From the IMG/VR virus record IMGVR_UViG_3300025162_000200, positions 1-21,295 of that record: 21,295 nucleotides of DNA; one strand, given 5' to 3'. Below the pieces are notes generated by a model, which searched no databases, was not told the DNA's origin, and worked only from the letters and a program-made list of their open reading frames with translations. Of the stretch, positions 13,562 to 21,295 are shown in pieces (position 1 is the first letter of the stretch; each line of letters begins with the position of its first letter). The stretch comes from a virus. The position numbers and the translations under genes were made by a program.

Positions 13562-13594
13562 TTTGTAACATTTTTATACTACTTAACGTATAAG
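13562..13594 (+). promoter_or_regulatory. Phage-type promoter for the long rightward unit
   Basis: TTTGTAAC (13562-13569), 16 nt, ACGTATAAG (13586-13594); ATG 26 nt on. No other match to this motif was found between here and 21295, so this one promoter may serve the whole run of genes that follows. Confidence 0.75.
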
Positions 13595-13620
13595 TACTAT
13601 GTTTAACAAAATTTATTATA

Positions 13621-13815
13621 ATGACTAACGAAGAAATTAAAGCAGAAACTGAACAACAGTATACAAATATTAAACAAGCAGAAAAACGATTGGAAGAATT
13701 GCGAAGTATTTGTAAACATGAAAAAACATTCAAAGGAAACTATTCCTATAGAATAGGAGTAATTCTTCCTGCAGAAATTTGTGAATATTGCGGTGAGTTA
13801 ATTAAATATATTTAA
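13621..13815 (+). CDS. Small zinc-binding protein (64 aa)
   Basis: An N-terminal charged helix (about 1-30), then CKHE (31-34) and, after a strand turn, PAEICEYCGELI with CEYC at about 54-57. The Cys-x-His...Cys-x-x-Cys set would bind one zinc. Small proteins with this pattern are common in phages and have no assigned role that I can name. First gene of the unit, right after its promoter. Confidence 0.7.
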   Translation: MTNEEIKAETEQQYTNIKQAEKRLEELRSICKHEKTFKGNYSYRIGVILPAEICEYCGELIKYI

Positions 13816-13826
13816 ATAATACTGAA

Positions 13827-14723
13827 ATGAGAAAAGCATGTAATAATTACAATCTTATCGTTAATGACGATAAATTCATAGGTGTTGCATTAGGATTTGA
13901 TTTTACATCTGAACACGAATGGGGCATTGAAGAATTAAGACGTATATGTGGAATACCAGAATCCAATAAAAAAAATATGGGTGTAAAAAATCGTACCATT
14001 TCGATTTGTCCTATGCTTATTCTTAATGAAGAAACGATAAATAATATACCGCATGCTATTTTATATACTGGAAATAGATATCATACTTTAGAAGAAAATA
14101 AAAAGTATGTTCCTGATGAACTTAAATATTATGCTGAAGATTTAAAAAGACATGAAGAAATAAGAAAAAAATTTCCAAATGATAAAGATTTGAAAGATAA
14201 TCTTATTACTGCTTGGGATGAAAGTAGTTTTGGTGTTGCTGTAAGGGGAGAAAAAGAGGTTGGGTATTTAAAAGAACTTCATCAGGAATTTTTAAATAAA
14301 AATATTGTTATTGCAATAACCAGTATGGGTAATCCATTTGGTGGTAGTTCACTCTCTTTATTAATTGCTGATCGTATTCCTAAAGATGTTATTGATTTAA
14401 TGTATAATGCTGATAAAAAATATTGGGATCGTATTGATTACGAAGAAAAAATTGGCATGAAAAAACTTGTCGATAAAAATAAAAGTAATGAATATCATTC
14501 ACTTCATTATTTTATGGCATGTTCTTCTAGGTGGATTAATTATGAAGATGAAGAAAATCGTGAAAAAATAAAAGCAGAAAATGACACTAAATATGATATT
14601 AGGTATTGGGTCAATTATTCCGATGATGATAATAATAGTGGTTGGTATACTGTTGAAGAAATAAAGCAATGGCTTACAGGTACTAAAAAATTAACTGAAA
14701 TTCGTAAAGCACATATTGATTAA
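13827..14723 (+). CDS. Hypothetical protein (298 aa)
   Basis: A soluble protein with an N-terminal alpha/beta region (GVALGFDF near 20, WGIEELRRICGIP near 32-44). A segment at about 165-195, NIVIAITSMGNPFGGSSLSLLIADRIP, looks like a strand, a Gly-rich turn and a helix, but it is not a Walker A motif. The C terminus is acidic and Trp-rich, ending near WYTVEEIKQWLTG, possibly a small helical tail. No recognised family. It is 2 nt from the next gene, so it is part of the same unit. Confidence 0.7.
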   Translation: MRKACNNYNLIVNDDKFIGVALGFDFTSEHEWGIEELRRICGIPESNKKNMGVKNRTISICPMLILNEETINNIPHAILYTGNRYHTLEENKKYVPDELKYYAEDLKRHEEIRKKFPNDKDLKDNLITAWDESSFGVAVRGEKEVGYLKELHQEFLNKNIVIAITSMGNPFGGSSLSLLIADRIPKDVIDLMYNADKKYWDRIDYEEKIGMKKLVDKNKSNEYHSLHYFMACSSRWINYEDEENREKIKAENDTKYDIRYWVNYSDDDNNSGWYTVEEIKQWLTGTKKLTEIRKAHID

Positions 14724-14725
14724 AT

Positions 14726-14944
14726 ATGAAAAGATTAGTTTGGTATTCAATGATTAACGAGGATAGTGATTGTGCATTTAAAGCAGTTGCACTAGGTAAA
14801 ATAATAAATATACCATTTGTAGGTAAATTAGAACAGATATTATATCGCAATGACTATTCAGATCAAAGTTTCTGCGAAAAACTTTGGGTAAGAAAATCTA
14901 AACTATTTGATAGAGATAATAAAATAAAAATAATATTATGGTAA
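14726..14944 (+). CDS. Small hypothetical protein (72 aa)
   Basis: A basic protein of mixed strand and helix (MKRLVWYSMINEDSDCAFKA near the start). No membrane segment or motif is visible. It begins 2 nt after the preceding stop and overlaps the next gene's start by 7 nt, so it is embedded in the unit. Not recognised. Confidence 0.65.
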   Translation: MKRLVWYSMINEDSDCAFKAVALGKIINIPFVGKLEQILYRNDYSDQSFCEKLWVRKSKLFDRDNKIKIILW

Positions 14945-15903
14945 ATGAAAAAGAAATTGAAGAATTTAACGAAATGATGTGTTATTTCTTTATTAATGAA
15001 ATTGGTGGAATTCTATGGCGTACTAATCATGATGCTGCTCATGGTAGATATGAAATCACTCCCGAAATGTTTGCTGATCTTACTGAATTAAGTAATCAGC
15101 AACAATTTTGTGTAAAACAATTAATTAAATTTGGTGTCGATCCAGAATCAGCCAATAATAGACCTGATGGCGATTATTGGAAATGGTTTCGTCATTGGGA
15201 TGAATGGAAAAATAAAATGTCTGATGATGAATGGTATGAGTTTGATAAAAAACTTACCAATAAAGAAGATGTAACAGAATATTTACGAGAATACTTGGAA
15301 CGAAAATTAAATAAAATGGAAAACATAGAAGAAAAAGAACTGGAATTAAGAATGTATTTTTTTGTACCTTTCAATGTATCAGATATATATAAAGGGATAC
15401 AAGCAGGGCATTCCGCATTGGAATATGCTAGAATGTTTGGACAAGATAAAGAATTTATTGATTTTGTAACCTTATATAAAACATGGATAATTCTCAATGG
15501 TGGAACAACTAATGATGAAAGAGAATTAGTTGATTTTGATTATAATAAAGCAGTTGGTACGTTAAATCAAATAGCAGATTCTCTATATGATAATGATATT
15601 AAGTTTACTGTTTTTCGTGAACCTGATTTAAATAATTCTTTAACTGCTATCTGTTTTATTGTTGATGAAAGAGTATTTAATAAAAAGGATTATCCTGATT
15701 TCATTGATTATATAACAAATATTAAAATGTATCCAGAAGCATTAACGATGATATATTTTGAAAATCGTGAAATATTTAAGAAAAAAAGTAATGCTGAATT
15801 GCAATTACTTTTTCCTGAATATTATAAGGAATGGATACGCTTTATTGGTGGAATTAAAAATGAATTTCTTCGTGATTTAATAAAAGATAAAAGATTGGCT
15901 TAA
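14938..15903 (+). CDS. Two-domain protein: unknown N-terminal domain plus peptidyl-tRNA hydrolase 2-like domain
   Basis: 321 aa. Residues 1-125 form an acidic, Trp-rich helical region (GDYWKWFRHWDEWKNKMSDDEW near 78-99) without a known match. From about 136 onwards the pattern LRMYFFVPFNV, IQAGHSALEYARMFG (154-168), a mid-helix, then IKFTVFREPDLNNSLTAICFIV (221-242) recalls PTH2-type folds, where a basic and gating residue set follows an AQ..HA segment. Here the Gln is kept (Q155) along with GHSA. An internal ATG at codon 127 could give the second domain alone. PTH2 enzymes release peptides from stalled tRNAs; phage homologues are not well studied. The fold is suggested, not certain. Confidence 0.6.
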   Translation: MVNEKEIEEFNEMMCYFFINEIGGILWRTNHDAAHGRYEITPEMFADLTELSNQQQFCVKQLIKFGVDPESANNRPDGDYWKWFRHWDEWKNKMSDDEWYEFDKKLTNKEDVTEYLREYLERKLNKMENIEEKELELRMYFFVPFNVSDIYKGIQAGHSALEYARMFGQDKEFIDFVTLYKTWIILNGGTTNDERELVDFDYNKAVGTLNQIADSLYDNDIKFTVFREPDLNNSLTAICFIVDERVFNKKDYPDFIDYITNIKMYPEALTMIYFENREIFKKKSNAELQLLFPEYYKEWIRFIGGIKNEFLRDLIKDKRLA

Positions 15904-15915
15904 ATAGTTATTAAC

Positions 15916-16491
15916 ATGACAATAGTTAAATTTCTAAATATTTTAAATAATAATCAAAAAGCAATCATACTTGCTGATATTGAAAATATTATGAATAAAT
16001 GCGAAGAAATTGCTTGTGTTGAGTATAACGATCAGAAAAATGCCAAAACTTCACATGATACTAATTGTCCTAGTTGTCATGCAAAAAAAGATCAGATTGT
16101 CGATAAAATAGCACTAGTACAAGGAAAAGGAAATGTAAGCAGTTCCTTTAATTTCAATTTAAAATTTATTACAGGCAATATGGAAATTGATACGCATGCT
16201 ATTAATCATTGCAATAAATGTGGTAATGAATGGAAAAAATTTAAAACAAAATACATATCCAAAACGAATATAGTAAGAGTTATTTTAAACTATCTTGCTC
16301 AAGTAAATATAAATTCAAACGAAAAAAAACAAAAATCAAAATTGGAAGCAATTAAAATTTTTGACAATTGTTATGCTGAATCCATCTATAGACTTTGTAA
16401 ACAAAATAGTGATTATCTTAATGATGAAACCATTAAGAAATTAAAACTTAAATGTCTTAGAAAACATTATAAATCTGTGTTTGATAAATAA
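15916..16491 (+). CDS. Zinc-ribbon protein (191 aa)
   Basis: Two CxxC knuckles, CPSC (51-54) and CNKC (99-102), are separated by about 45 residues that probably fold as the strands of a ribbon. Flanking segments are helical and basic. The C-terminal half (about 110-191) is Lys- and Cys-rich, with no clear second motif. A nucleic-acid or transcription-related role is possible for a ribbon of this sort. Function not assigned. Starts 12 nt after the previous gene and is followed by DHFR. Confidence 0.65.
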   Translation: MTIVKFLNILNNNQKAIILADIENIMNKCEEIACVEYNDQKNAKTSHDTNCPSCHAKKDQIVDKIALVQGKGNVSSSFNFNLKFITGNMEIDTHAINHCNKCGNEWKKFKTKYISKTNIVRVILNYLAQVNINSNEKKQKSKLEAIKIFDNCYAESIYRLCKQNSDYLNDETIKKLKLKCLRKHYKSVFDK

Positions 16492-16509
16492 CCTTAATTT
16501 TTTATTTAA

Positions 16510-17040
16510 ATGAAAGAATGTAAATTAATTGCAATTGCTGCAGTTTCAATTGATGGCGTTATTGGTATTGGCAATGAAATTCCTTGGCATATACCTGAAG
16601 ACTTTAAACACTTTAAACAAACCACAATGGGACATACCCTTCTTGTTGGTTATAACACCTATCTAACGTTGCCCAATAAAGCGTTAAATGGTAGAGATTT
16701 AATCGTATTGTATGGTGATAATGATATTAGTTCATTTGTTGAATATACAAACGTTTTCTTCTGTAAAGATTTGGTTGAACTAAACACCATGCTTTATGAA
16801 AGAGATGTTGATATTCTATATATCATCGGTGGATCAATGATCTACGATATATTTATAGATAATTGTGATGAAGCAATTATTACTTGGGTAAATAAAAGTT
16901 ATCCAAATGGTACAAAAACATTTCCGATTGTGAAATTATTTGCTAACTTTGTCATTGATGAAGATCAGGATTGGCAAAGAAGTACTGGTGGTATGTTGTA
17001 TAAAGTAACTAATTATAAAAGAGAAAATGGAAAGAATTAA
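16510..17040 (+). CDS. folA: Dihydrofolate reductase
   Basis: 176 aa, slightly longer than bacterial FolA. It reduces dihydrofolate to tetrahydrofolate with NADPH, supporting thymidylate synthesis during phage DNA replication. Visible signatures: IAAVSIDGVIGIGNEIPWHIP (about 8-29, written only as a span), the catalytic acidic residue D31 in PEDFKHFK (equivalent to D27 in E. coli), the NADPH-binding GHTLLVGYNTY with G47, GRDLIVL (61-67), and IIGGSMIYD (105-113) with the conserved Gly pair. No thymidylate synthase gene is seen in the window. It overlaps the next gene by 14 nt. The family call is firm; phage DHFRs can diverge from host enzymes in drug sensitivity. Confidence 0.92.
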   Translation: MKECKLIAIAAVSIDGVIGIGNEIPWHIPEDFKHFKQTTMGHTLLVGYNTYLTLPNKALNGRDLIVLYGDNDISSFVEYTNVFFCKDLVELNTMLYERDVDILYIIGGSMIYDIFIDNCDEAIITWVNKSYPNGTKTFPIVKLFANFVIDEDQDWQRSTGGMLYKVTNYKRENGKN

Positions 17041-17320
17041 TATTTTAAATAAAATAGGCATGCTATCTAATGAAGATAGAAAGCAACCATTGGTTCATAA
17101 TTGTTCTTTTTCTACATTTTATACCAATTTAGACCTTTCTGAACCAATTAAAATTGTTCCATATGGAAAGACTAATATTATATCTATTGATAAATATAGT
17201 CAGGATGTTGCTAGTTTTATATCATGGTGGACTAATTTTGTATTACCAGATTTAAACGGTTTTTCGGGATTCAGTAATGTTTATTTTGATTTAGTTAATT
17301 TCACAATTGACAGTAAATGA
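17027..17320 (+). CDS. Hypothetical protein (97 aa)
   Basis: Begins in the 3' end of the DHFR gene in another frame, with a normal ATG. Strand-rich, with aromatic-rich C-terminal half (SFISWWTNFVLPDLNGFSGF). No membrane helix, metal or nucleotide motif. It overlaps the next gene by 4 nt (ATGA). Not recognised. Confidence 0.65.
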   Translation: MERINILNKIGMLSNEDRKQPLVHNCSFSTFYTNLDLSEPIKIVPYGKTNIISIDKYSQDVASFISWWTNFVLPDLNGFSGFSNVYFDLVNFTIDSK

Positions 17321-17568
17321 AAGCAATCGATCTATACAAATTTAAATATGAAAATGATATTGAATGTCATTTTATAGATAATGATGTTATCATGTTTGTT
17401 AATTATGATCAGATAGAAGAATTTCGTAAAATTTTAGATACTGTAATATTTGATGATGAAGGAATTAATTGCATTATGAAAGATGGCTATTTTTGCTTTA
17501 TGATGCGTGAAATTTGTGATTATTATGATATTGATATACAAGAAATATTTAATAAAAAGGAGAAATAA
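17317..17568 (+). CDS. Hypothetical acidic protein (83 aa)
   Basis: Begins MKAIDLYKFKYENDIECHF, then FDDEGINCIMKDGYFCFMMREICDYYDID. The DEG...C.MKDGYF pattern with a C-terminal acidic helix occurs in short proteins of many large phages, as far as I recall, but no function is known to me. It overlaps the previous stop (ATGA), and its end is followed by the only Shine-Dalgarno-like site noted in the window. Confidence 0.7.
   Translation: MKAIDLYKFKYENDIECHFIDNDVIMFVNYDQIEEFRKILDTVIFDDEGINCIMKDGYFCFMMREICDYYDIDIQEIFNKKEK
17557..17562 (+). promoter_or_regulatory. Shine-Dalgarno-like site AAGGAG
   Basis: AAGGAG is 9 nt before the ATG at 17572. Other genes in the window lack such a site, as is usual in Bacteroidetes, so this one stands out. 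It could raise initiation of this gene or be chance. Confidence 0.35.
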
Positions 17569-17571
17569 ATT

Positions 17572-18330
17572 ATGCGTCACAGAATTATTAAAAGTGGTTG
17601 GGTAAATGTACATATTAATATTAATAATAAAACAGTAGATGTTTCAAATCATCCGTTTTCAACTAAAGAAGAAGCCGAAAGATCGTGTTATATTGGATAT
17701 GGTACAAATGTTGGTTGTTTTGAAATTAAATGGTATGAATACGAAGAAGTTGAAGATAATACAATAACTGTTGAATCTAAAGAATTAATAAGTGAATTAA
17801 AATTATTGCGTGATAAATGTGCTTCAGTAGCATGTCATGCTATTTCAGAATTTAATAATGAAATAACACCAGCACAAATGTTTAATCTTGTTAATAGTGT
17901 TGAATTAAATCAAACTAATTCAACAAAAATGAAAAAGGAATTAAATAATATTGATTTTGAATTGAAATATTTAAAGGAACATTCTACAGAATTTTCCGAT
18001 AAAATGTTTAATTTATCTTCATATATGCTAAATCGTAAAAAGGCATACATAATTGGAAATATTGAAATTCCTGATGATGAAACAGTTAGTGGTTGGTGGC
18101 GTGAAATATTAAATGAAAATAATGAAACTTTTATTATAAAAACCACTAATAAAGAAACTGATGAATTAACAATAAAAAATAGAATTATCAAAGAAATGGA
18201 ATATTTTGAAAGAACATTAAAATATTGTAAAGGTTTGAATGATAATATTAAACTTATCTATAAAAGTCAATTAGCACTTGCTCAAAGATTACTTTATCCC
18301 AAGAAAAATAAAAAACAATATAATGAATAA
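17572..18330 (+). CDS. Hypothetical protein (252 aa)
   Basis: N-terminal 60 residues are strand-rich with Cys (SCYIGYGTNVGCFEIKW). The rest is mainly helical, with a likely coiled-coil region at about 75-160 and a basic C terminus (YPKKNKKQYNE). WWREIL occurs near 175. No enzyme motif. The 3' end overlaps the start of the P-loop gene by 8 nt. Not recognised. Confidence 0.65.
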   Translation: MRHRIIKSGWVNVHININNKTVDVSNHPFSTKEEAERSCYIGYGTNVGCFEIKWYEYEEVEDNTITVESKELISELKLLRDKCASVACHAISEFNNEITPAQMFNLVNSVELNQTNSTKMKKELNNIDFELKYLKEHSTEFSDKMFNLSSYMLNRKKAYIIGNIEIPDDETVSGWWREILNENNETFIIKTTNKETDELTIKNRIIKEMEYFERTLKYCKGLNDNIKLIYKSQLALAQRLLYPKKNKKQYNE

Positions 18331-18607
18331 AGAATTAACAATTATTATTACAGGAAAAACTGGTTCAGGCAGATCAACCATGATGTATAATTTAATGGAA
18401 TTATTAAAAGCAAACGGATTTGATGTTGATGTTTCTTTAAAAGATAATTATGATTTTGTTGATATGAAAGATTTTTATGAAAATATGGAATCAAGAAAAG
18501 AAGAAAGATTAAAGAGTTTAAAAGAACATACAAAAATAATTTTAAAAGAAATGCAAATATCGTTAGATGCCAAAGAAAATAAAGTCGAAATCAATAACCA
18601 CGATTGA
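18323..18607 (+). CDS. Small P-loop protein with altered Walker A (94 aa)
   Basis: Starts with a strand TIIIT and then GKTGSGRST (11-19), the site of a Walker A motif. The expected GxxxxGK[S/T] reads GxxxxGRS, with Arg17 in place of the catalytic lysine. I chose the ATG at 18323 over an upstream TTG at 18278 because the latter lies within the preceding gene and adds nothing conserved. The remainder is a helix, then an acidic segment and a Lys/Glu-rich helix. It is too short for a full kinase or GTPase; no Walker B is obvious. Its last 41 nt overlap the MmcB-like gene. Confidence 0.65.
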   Translation: MNKELTIIITGKTGSGRSTMMYNLMELLKANGFDVDVSLKDNYDFVDMKDFYENMESRKEERLKSLKEHTKIILKEMQISLDAKENKVEINNHD

Positions 18608-19112
18608 ATGTGAAGTAGCAATTGCACTTTATTTTGGTGTCAGAACCAATATCATAGTACCTAATTTATCATGGGGATTTATTCAACATGAAATGGATAT
18701 GGCAGTAATAACAAAAAGTGGTTATTTAAAAGAAATAGAAATTAAAATATCTAAAGCAGATTTTTTAAAAGATTTTGAAAAGGGTCATGGTCATATTGAT
18801 AAATTAAATAGAATAACTGAATTTTACTATGCTATGCCAATTGATTTATATACAAAAGTAAAAGATTTAATACCTGTAAATGCAGGTGTTATTGTTTGTG
18901 AAAGGTATCATTATAAAGAATGGGATGGTGTTAAGTATATTTTAAAAGAACGAATAAGAGCAGATATTAAAAAGACTGCAATTAAAATAAAAAATGCTAG
19001 AAAATTAACAGTTGATGAACAATTTAAAATATCACGATTAGGTTGTATGAGGATTTTTAATTTAAAACAAAAATATATAACACTTTTAAATAAACATGAT
19101 ACCAAAATTTAA
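18567..19112 (+). CDS. MmcB-like PD-(D/E)xK-fold nuclease
   Basis: 181 aa. The core reads HEMDMAVITKSGYLKEIEIKISKADFLKDF (about 41-70), where E42, D44 and the E.E.K set at E56-E58-K60 would form the metal-dependent site of a restriction-endonuclease-like fold. After it come FYYAMP and AGVIVC, which fit the MmcB DNA-repair family. MmcB members are single-domain proteins linked to mismatch repair or mutagenesis; activity here is inferred from fold only. It overlaps the preceding gene by 41 nt, a long overlap, and the next by 17 nt. Confidence 0.7.
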   Translation: MPKKIKSKSITTIECEVAIALYFGVRTNIIVPNLSWGFIQHEMDMAVITKSGYLKEIEIKISKADFLKDFEKGHGHIDKLNRITEFYYAMPIDLYTKVKDLIPVNAGVIVCERYHYKEWDGVKYILKERIRADIKKTAIKIKNARKLTVDEQFKISRLGCMRIFNLKQKYITLLNKHDTKI

Positions 19113-19695
19113 TAACATACCAAACAATCATATCCAAATAAGGTATGAAACACCAAATGATGTTCAGAATATTGATTATTTCATATCCAGAGCAGTCGCT
19201 GTTGTAGGAGTAGTATTAGCATCAACTGATGATGGATTGAAGGTTTTAGTTGTCAAACGATCACATTTAATGCCAGATGAACCCAATAAATTAGGTTTGC
19301 CTTGTGGCTACCTTGACTGGTTGGAAACAACGTATCAAGCCATGATCAGGGAAGTTTATGAAGAAACATCTTTATATATTCTAGATTACGAAAAATTTAT
19401 TATCTTTGACAATAATCAGAAACCATTTAATATTATAGATGATCCTTATAAGGATAAACGTCAAAATATATCATTACTTTACATAACAGTATTAGATTTT
19501 ACTAATCATGATGCAGAATTTCCAATTGATATTGAGAAATTTACTTGTAAAGAAACTAATCTTGTTAAATGGATGAAATTAGATTATTTTTATAAAACAT
19601 ATGATTCATTAAATGATAGTTGTTGGGCATTTAATCATAATGAAGTGATAAAATCGGCAATTAAATTTAATGCTAAAAATTTTGAAAGAAAATGA
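19096..19695 (+). CDS. Nudix hydrolase
   Basis: 199 aa. Nudix box GYLDWLETTYQAMIREVYEE (71-90) matches Gx5Ex7REUxEE; the usual final Gly is Ser92 (EETS), a modest change. A strand AVAVVGVVLAS and KVLVVKR precede the box, as usual. A C-terminal half rich in Trp and Phe may be the substrate-specific part. Nudix enzymes cleave nucleoside diphosphates linked to another group. The substrate here cannot be read; ADP-ribose or NAD-related compounds are options, as for other phage Nudix proteins. It overlaps the MmcB-like gene by 17 nt and the next by 4. Confidence 0.82.
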   Translation: MIPKFNNIPNNHIQIRYETPNDVQNIDYFISRAVAVVGVVLASTDDGLKVLVVKRSHLMPDEPNKLGLPCGYLDWLETTYQAMIREVYEETSLYILDYEKFIIFDNNQKPFNIIDDPYKDKRQNISLLYITVLDFTNHDAEFPIDIEKFTCKETNLVKWMKLDYFYKTYDSLNDSCWAFNHNEVIKSAIKFNAKNFERK

Positions 19696-19958
19696 AAAAT
19701 TTAACAGAAGAAAGATTACTTGATTTAGGTTTTGAAAAGGTAACCGTAAGTCCAGATGAATCATTAGAAGATAGATGTTATTGTTACTTTATTTATGGTT
19801 CATATGATGCATTATCTTTAATATCTAATACAGATGATGATCCAAAAACAAATGGATATTACTATGTTGAATTTTTTAATTATCCAGATGAAGGAAAAAT
19901 GTTTTCATATAGGAAAGTTAAAAAATTAATTAAATTACTTGAATCAATAAAAAAATGA
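19692..19958 (+). CDS. Hypothetical protein (88 aa)
   Basis: An acidic, Tyr- and Cys-containing protein (EERLLDLGFEKV near the start, CYCYFIYGSYD in the middle), apparently with strands and a basic C-terminal helix. The opening ERLLDLGFEKV is common in small phage proteins but is not diagnostic. It overlaps neighbours by 4 nt on each side. Not recognised. Confidence 0.65.
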   Translation: MKNLTEERLLDLGFEKVTVSPDESLEDRCYCYFIYGSYDALSLISNTDDDPKTNGYYYVEFFNYPDEGKMFSYRKVKKLIKLLESIKK

Positions 19959-20254
19959 TAAAAAATAATACAAATACGGATGGCGATTATTTTGAAACTT
20001 TAGGAAGAAAACGTAAAGATAAATCTAATTTATTGCCTTGGGATAATTTTCCAGAATCTAATATTGATGATAAAGAACCAACTATAGAAGAGTTTAATGC
20101 ATACTGCGAGAAATTGGTTAATAAATTAAAACAAAATCCTAAATGGGAATTACAACTAGAATTAGGTAAAATGTTAATGCGAAATATTGATACTTTTACT
20201 GTTGAAGAAAGAAAAAGATATGATGAATTACTTATATTGTTAAAAGAAGAATAA
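19955..20254 (+). CDS. Hypothetical protein (99 aa)
   Basis: A charged, mostly helical protein with a Lys/Asn-rich N terminus. PTIEEFNAYCEKLVNKLKQ (about 62 on) and a C-terminal helix follow. No catalytic motif. Its stop overlaps the start of the helicase gene as TAATG. Not recognised; the location suggests an accessory of the helicase, but only by position. Confidence 0.6.
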   Translation: MIKNNTNTDGDYFETLGRKRKDKSNLLPWDNFPESNIDDKEPTIEEFNAYCEKLVNKLKQNPKWELQLELGKMLMRNIDTFTVEERKRYDELLILLKEE

Positions 20255-21295
20255 TGACAGAAAAAAACTTACCCGATGATTTTTTAACTGATATCAATTT
20301 AGATAATGTTGTTAATAACAACGATGTTGATAAAATAAAAAAATCAAGTAAATTAGCAGATAATCAATTACGTTTACCATCAGGTAAGGTTATTACTTTT
20401 AATGCAGAACAACTTGATGGCATTATTAAAATAAAAAAGTGGCTTAAAGGTGATAAAACTTTTTTTACATTAGCGGGTTATGCAGGAACAGGTAAATCAA
20501 CAATTATAAAAAAAATATTAGATAACTACCATTATGGCGTTGTTGTATCAGCACCAACACACAAAGCAAAAAAGGTGGTTATGAATACAACTGGTAAAGA
20601 TGGTCAAACTTTGCATAGTCTTTTAGGTTTACGTCCAGACGTTGATTTGGATAATTTTAATCCAAATTCGCCACAATTTAACCCAATTGCAATACCGAAA
20701 ATAACTGATTATAATTTTGTTATCATTGACGAAGCATCAATGATAAATCAAGAATTGTATAATTTTATTTTAGATAAAATAAAAGATAGTTCAACACATG
20801 TTCTTTTCATGGGTGATCCAGCACAAATTCCACCTGTTGGAGAGAAAGAAAGTGTCGTGTTTACACAAACCACCAATGAAATTCACCAATTAACTAAAAT
20901 CGAAAGACAAAACGATACTAATCCATTAGCATTTGTTTATGATGCATTAAGAAATAATTTAACTAAAATTGATGGTGGATTCAAGCGAATAAGTAATATG
21001 AATGATCTTGGTGAGGGTGTTATTTTTACTGCTGATAAGCGTGAATTTCGTAAAAAAATATTAGAAAAATTTACAAGTGAAGAATTTAAAAAAGATACTG
21101 ATTTTGCTAAAGTAATTGCATGGAAAAATGATACAGTAATGCAATCAAATAAAGTTATCAGAACCGAATTATTTGGAGATAAAACAGATATTATTGAAGT
21201 TAATGATATTCTTATGGGTTATAGAAGTGTAAGCAGCGAAAATCAAAGATATAATATTATTGAAAATTCTGCTGATTATAAGGTTATAAATAAAT
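20254..21295 (+). CDS. Dda-like SF1 DNA helicase, 5' part
   Basis: Open to the window edge: 347 codons are visible. Superfamily 1B helicase (RecD2/Dda type) that unwinds DNA 5' to 3' using ATP. In order: a short acidic N terminus, GYAGTGKS Walker A (75-82), SAPTHKAKK motif Ia (99-107), TLHSLLGL (119-126), DEAS motif II (159-162), GDPAQIPPVGE motif III (187-197) and a TKIERQ segment (214-219). The layout matches T4 Dda, which has 439 aa. The start is the ATG at 20254 within TAATG, where the previous gene ends. With the ligase it gives the window a T4-like replication flavour. Confidence 0.88.
   Translation, partial: MTEKNLPDDFLTDINLDNVVNNNDVDKIKKSSKLADNQLRLPSGKVITFNAEQLDGIIKIKKWLKGDKTFFTLAGYAGTGKSTIIKKILDNYHYGVVVSAPTHKAKKVVMNTTGKDGQTLHSLLGLRPDVDLDNFNPNSPQFNPIAIPKITDYNFVIIDEASMINQELYNFILDKIKDSSTHVLFMGDPAQIPPVGEKESVVFTQTTNEIHQLTKIERQNDTNPLAFVYDALRNNLTKIDGGFKRISNMNDLGEGVIFTADKREFRKKILEKFTSEEFKKDTDFAKVIAWKNDTVMQSNKVIRTELFGDKTDIIEVNDILMGYRSVSSENQRYNIIENSADYKVINK

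Noticed and set aside
1-21295. Recoded genetic code or suppressor tRNA
   Set aside because: Recognised genes end at TAA, TGA or TAG without in-frame interruptions. A possible CTA reading in the tRNA-like loop (GTCTAAT) has no matching 5' stem next to it.
1-21295. CRISPR array or insertion sequence
   Set aside because: No regularly spaced direct repeats and no transposase-like gene or terminal inverted repeats were seen.

Overview
The window reads as part of a large, AT-rich tailed-phage genome whose host is probably a member of the Bacteroidetes. The phage side rests on gene content: a T4 gp30-type ATP-dependent DNA ligase, a Dda-like helicase running off the right edge, dihydrofolate reductase, a GIY-YIG homing endonuclease, a Mom/Hef-like protein, a predicted R2K-type ATP-grasp ligase, two small HAD phosphatases, and many short unknown genes packed with 1-17 nt overlaps. 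The host side rests on promoters: three sites match the Bacteroidetes sigma pattern TTTG-N19/20-TAnnTTTG, and Shine-Dalgarno sequences are nearly absent. I cannot exclude a prophage or plasmid from sequence alone.

Layout. Positions 1-3656 are transcribed leftward. A UVR-motif protein has its own host-type promoter. A five-gene unit follows (HAD phosphatase, large multi-pass membrane protein, two small membrane proteins, one unknown) and ends at a perfect hairpin terminator. A further phage-type promoter leaves the window at the left edge. From 3679-3761 divergent host-type promoters switch the direction, and 3822-10106 runs rightward: AAA ATPase, unknown, HAD phosphatase, ATP-grasp, unknown, YunG-like protein, zinc ribbon, Mom/Hef-like protein, DNA ligase. 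At 10101-11001 a leftward cassette, a short ribbon-helix-helix gene overlapping the GIY-YIG endonuclease, converges on the end of the ligase gene.

Positions 11083-12203 are the most unusual part. A LemA-like membrane protein is followed by about 545 bases with no gene. This stretch begins with a phage-type promoter, can be folded by eye into a multi-domain RNA with several long stems, and ends in a tRNA-like element that carries an extra 57 nt in its anticodon loop. A membrane protein follows at 12229.

Positions 13621-21295 form one long rightward transcription unit of nucleotide-metabolism and DNA genes (PTH2-like, DHFR, P-loop protein, MmcB-like nuclease, Nudix hydrolase, Dda-like helicase) mixed with unknowns.

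A two-part motif, TTGTAAC-N16-ACGTATAAG, occurs before genes at least seven times on both strands, plus once in degenerate form before the structured RNA. It appears to be a phage-specific promoter class built on the host -33/-7 geometry, and it divides the window into transcription units.
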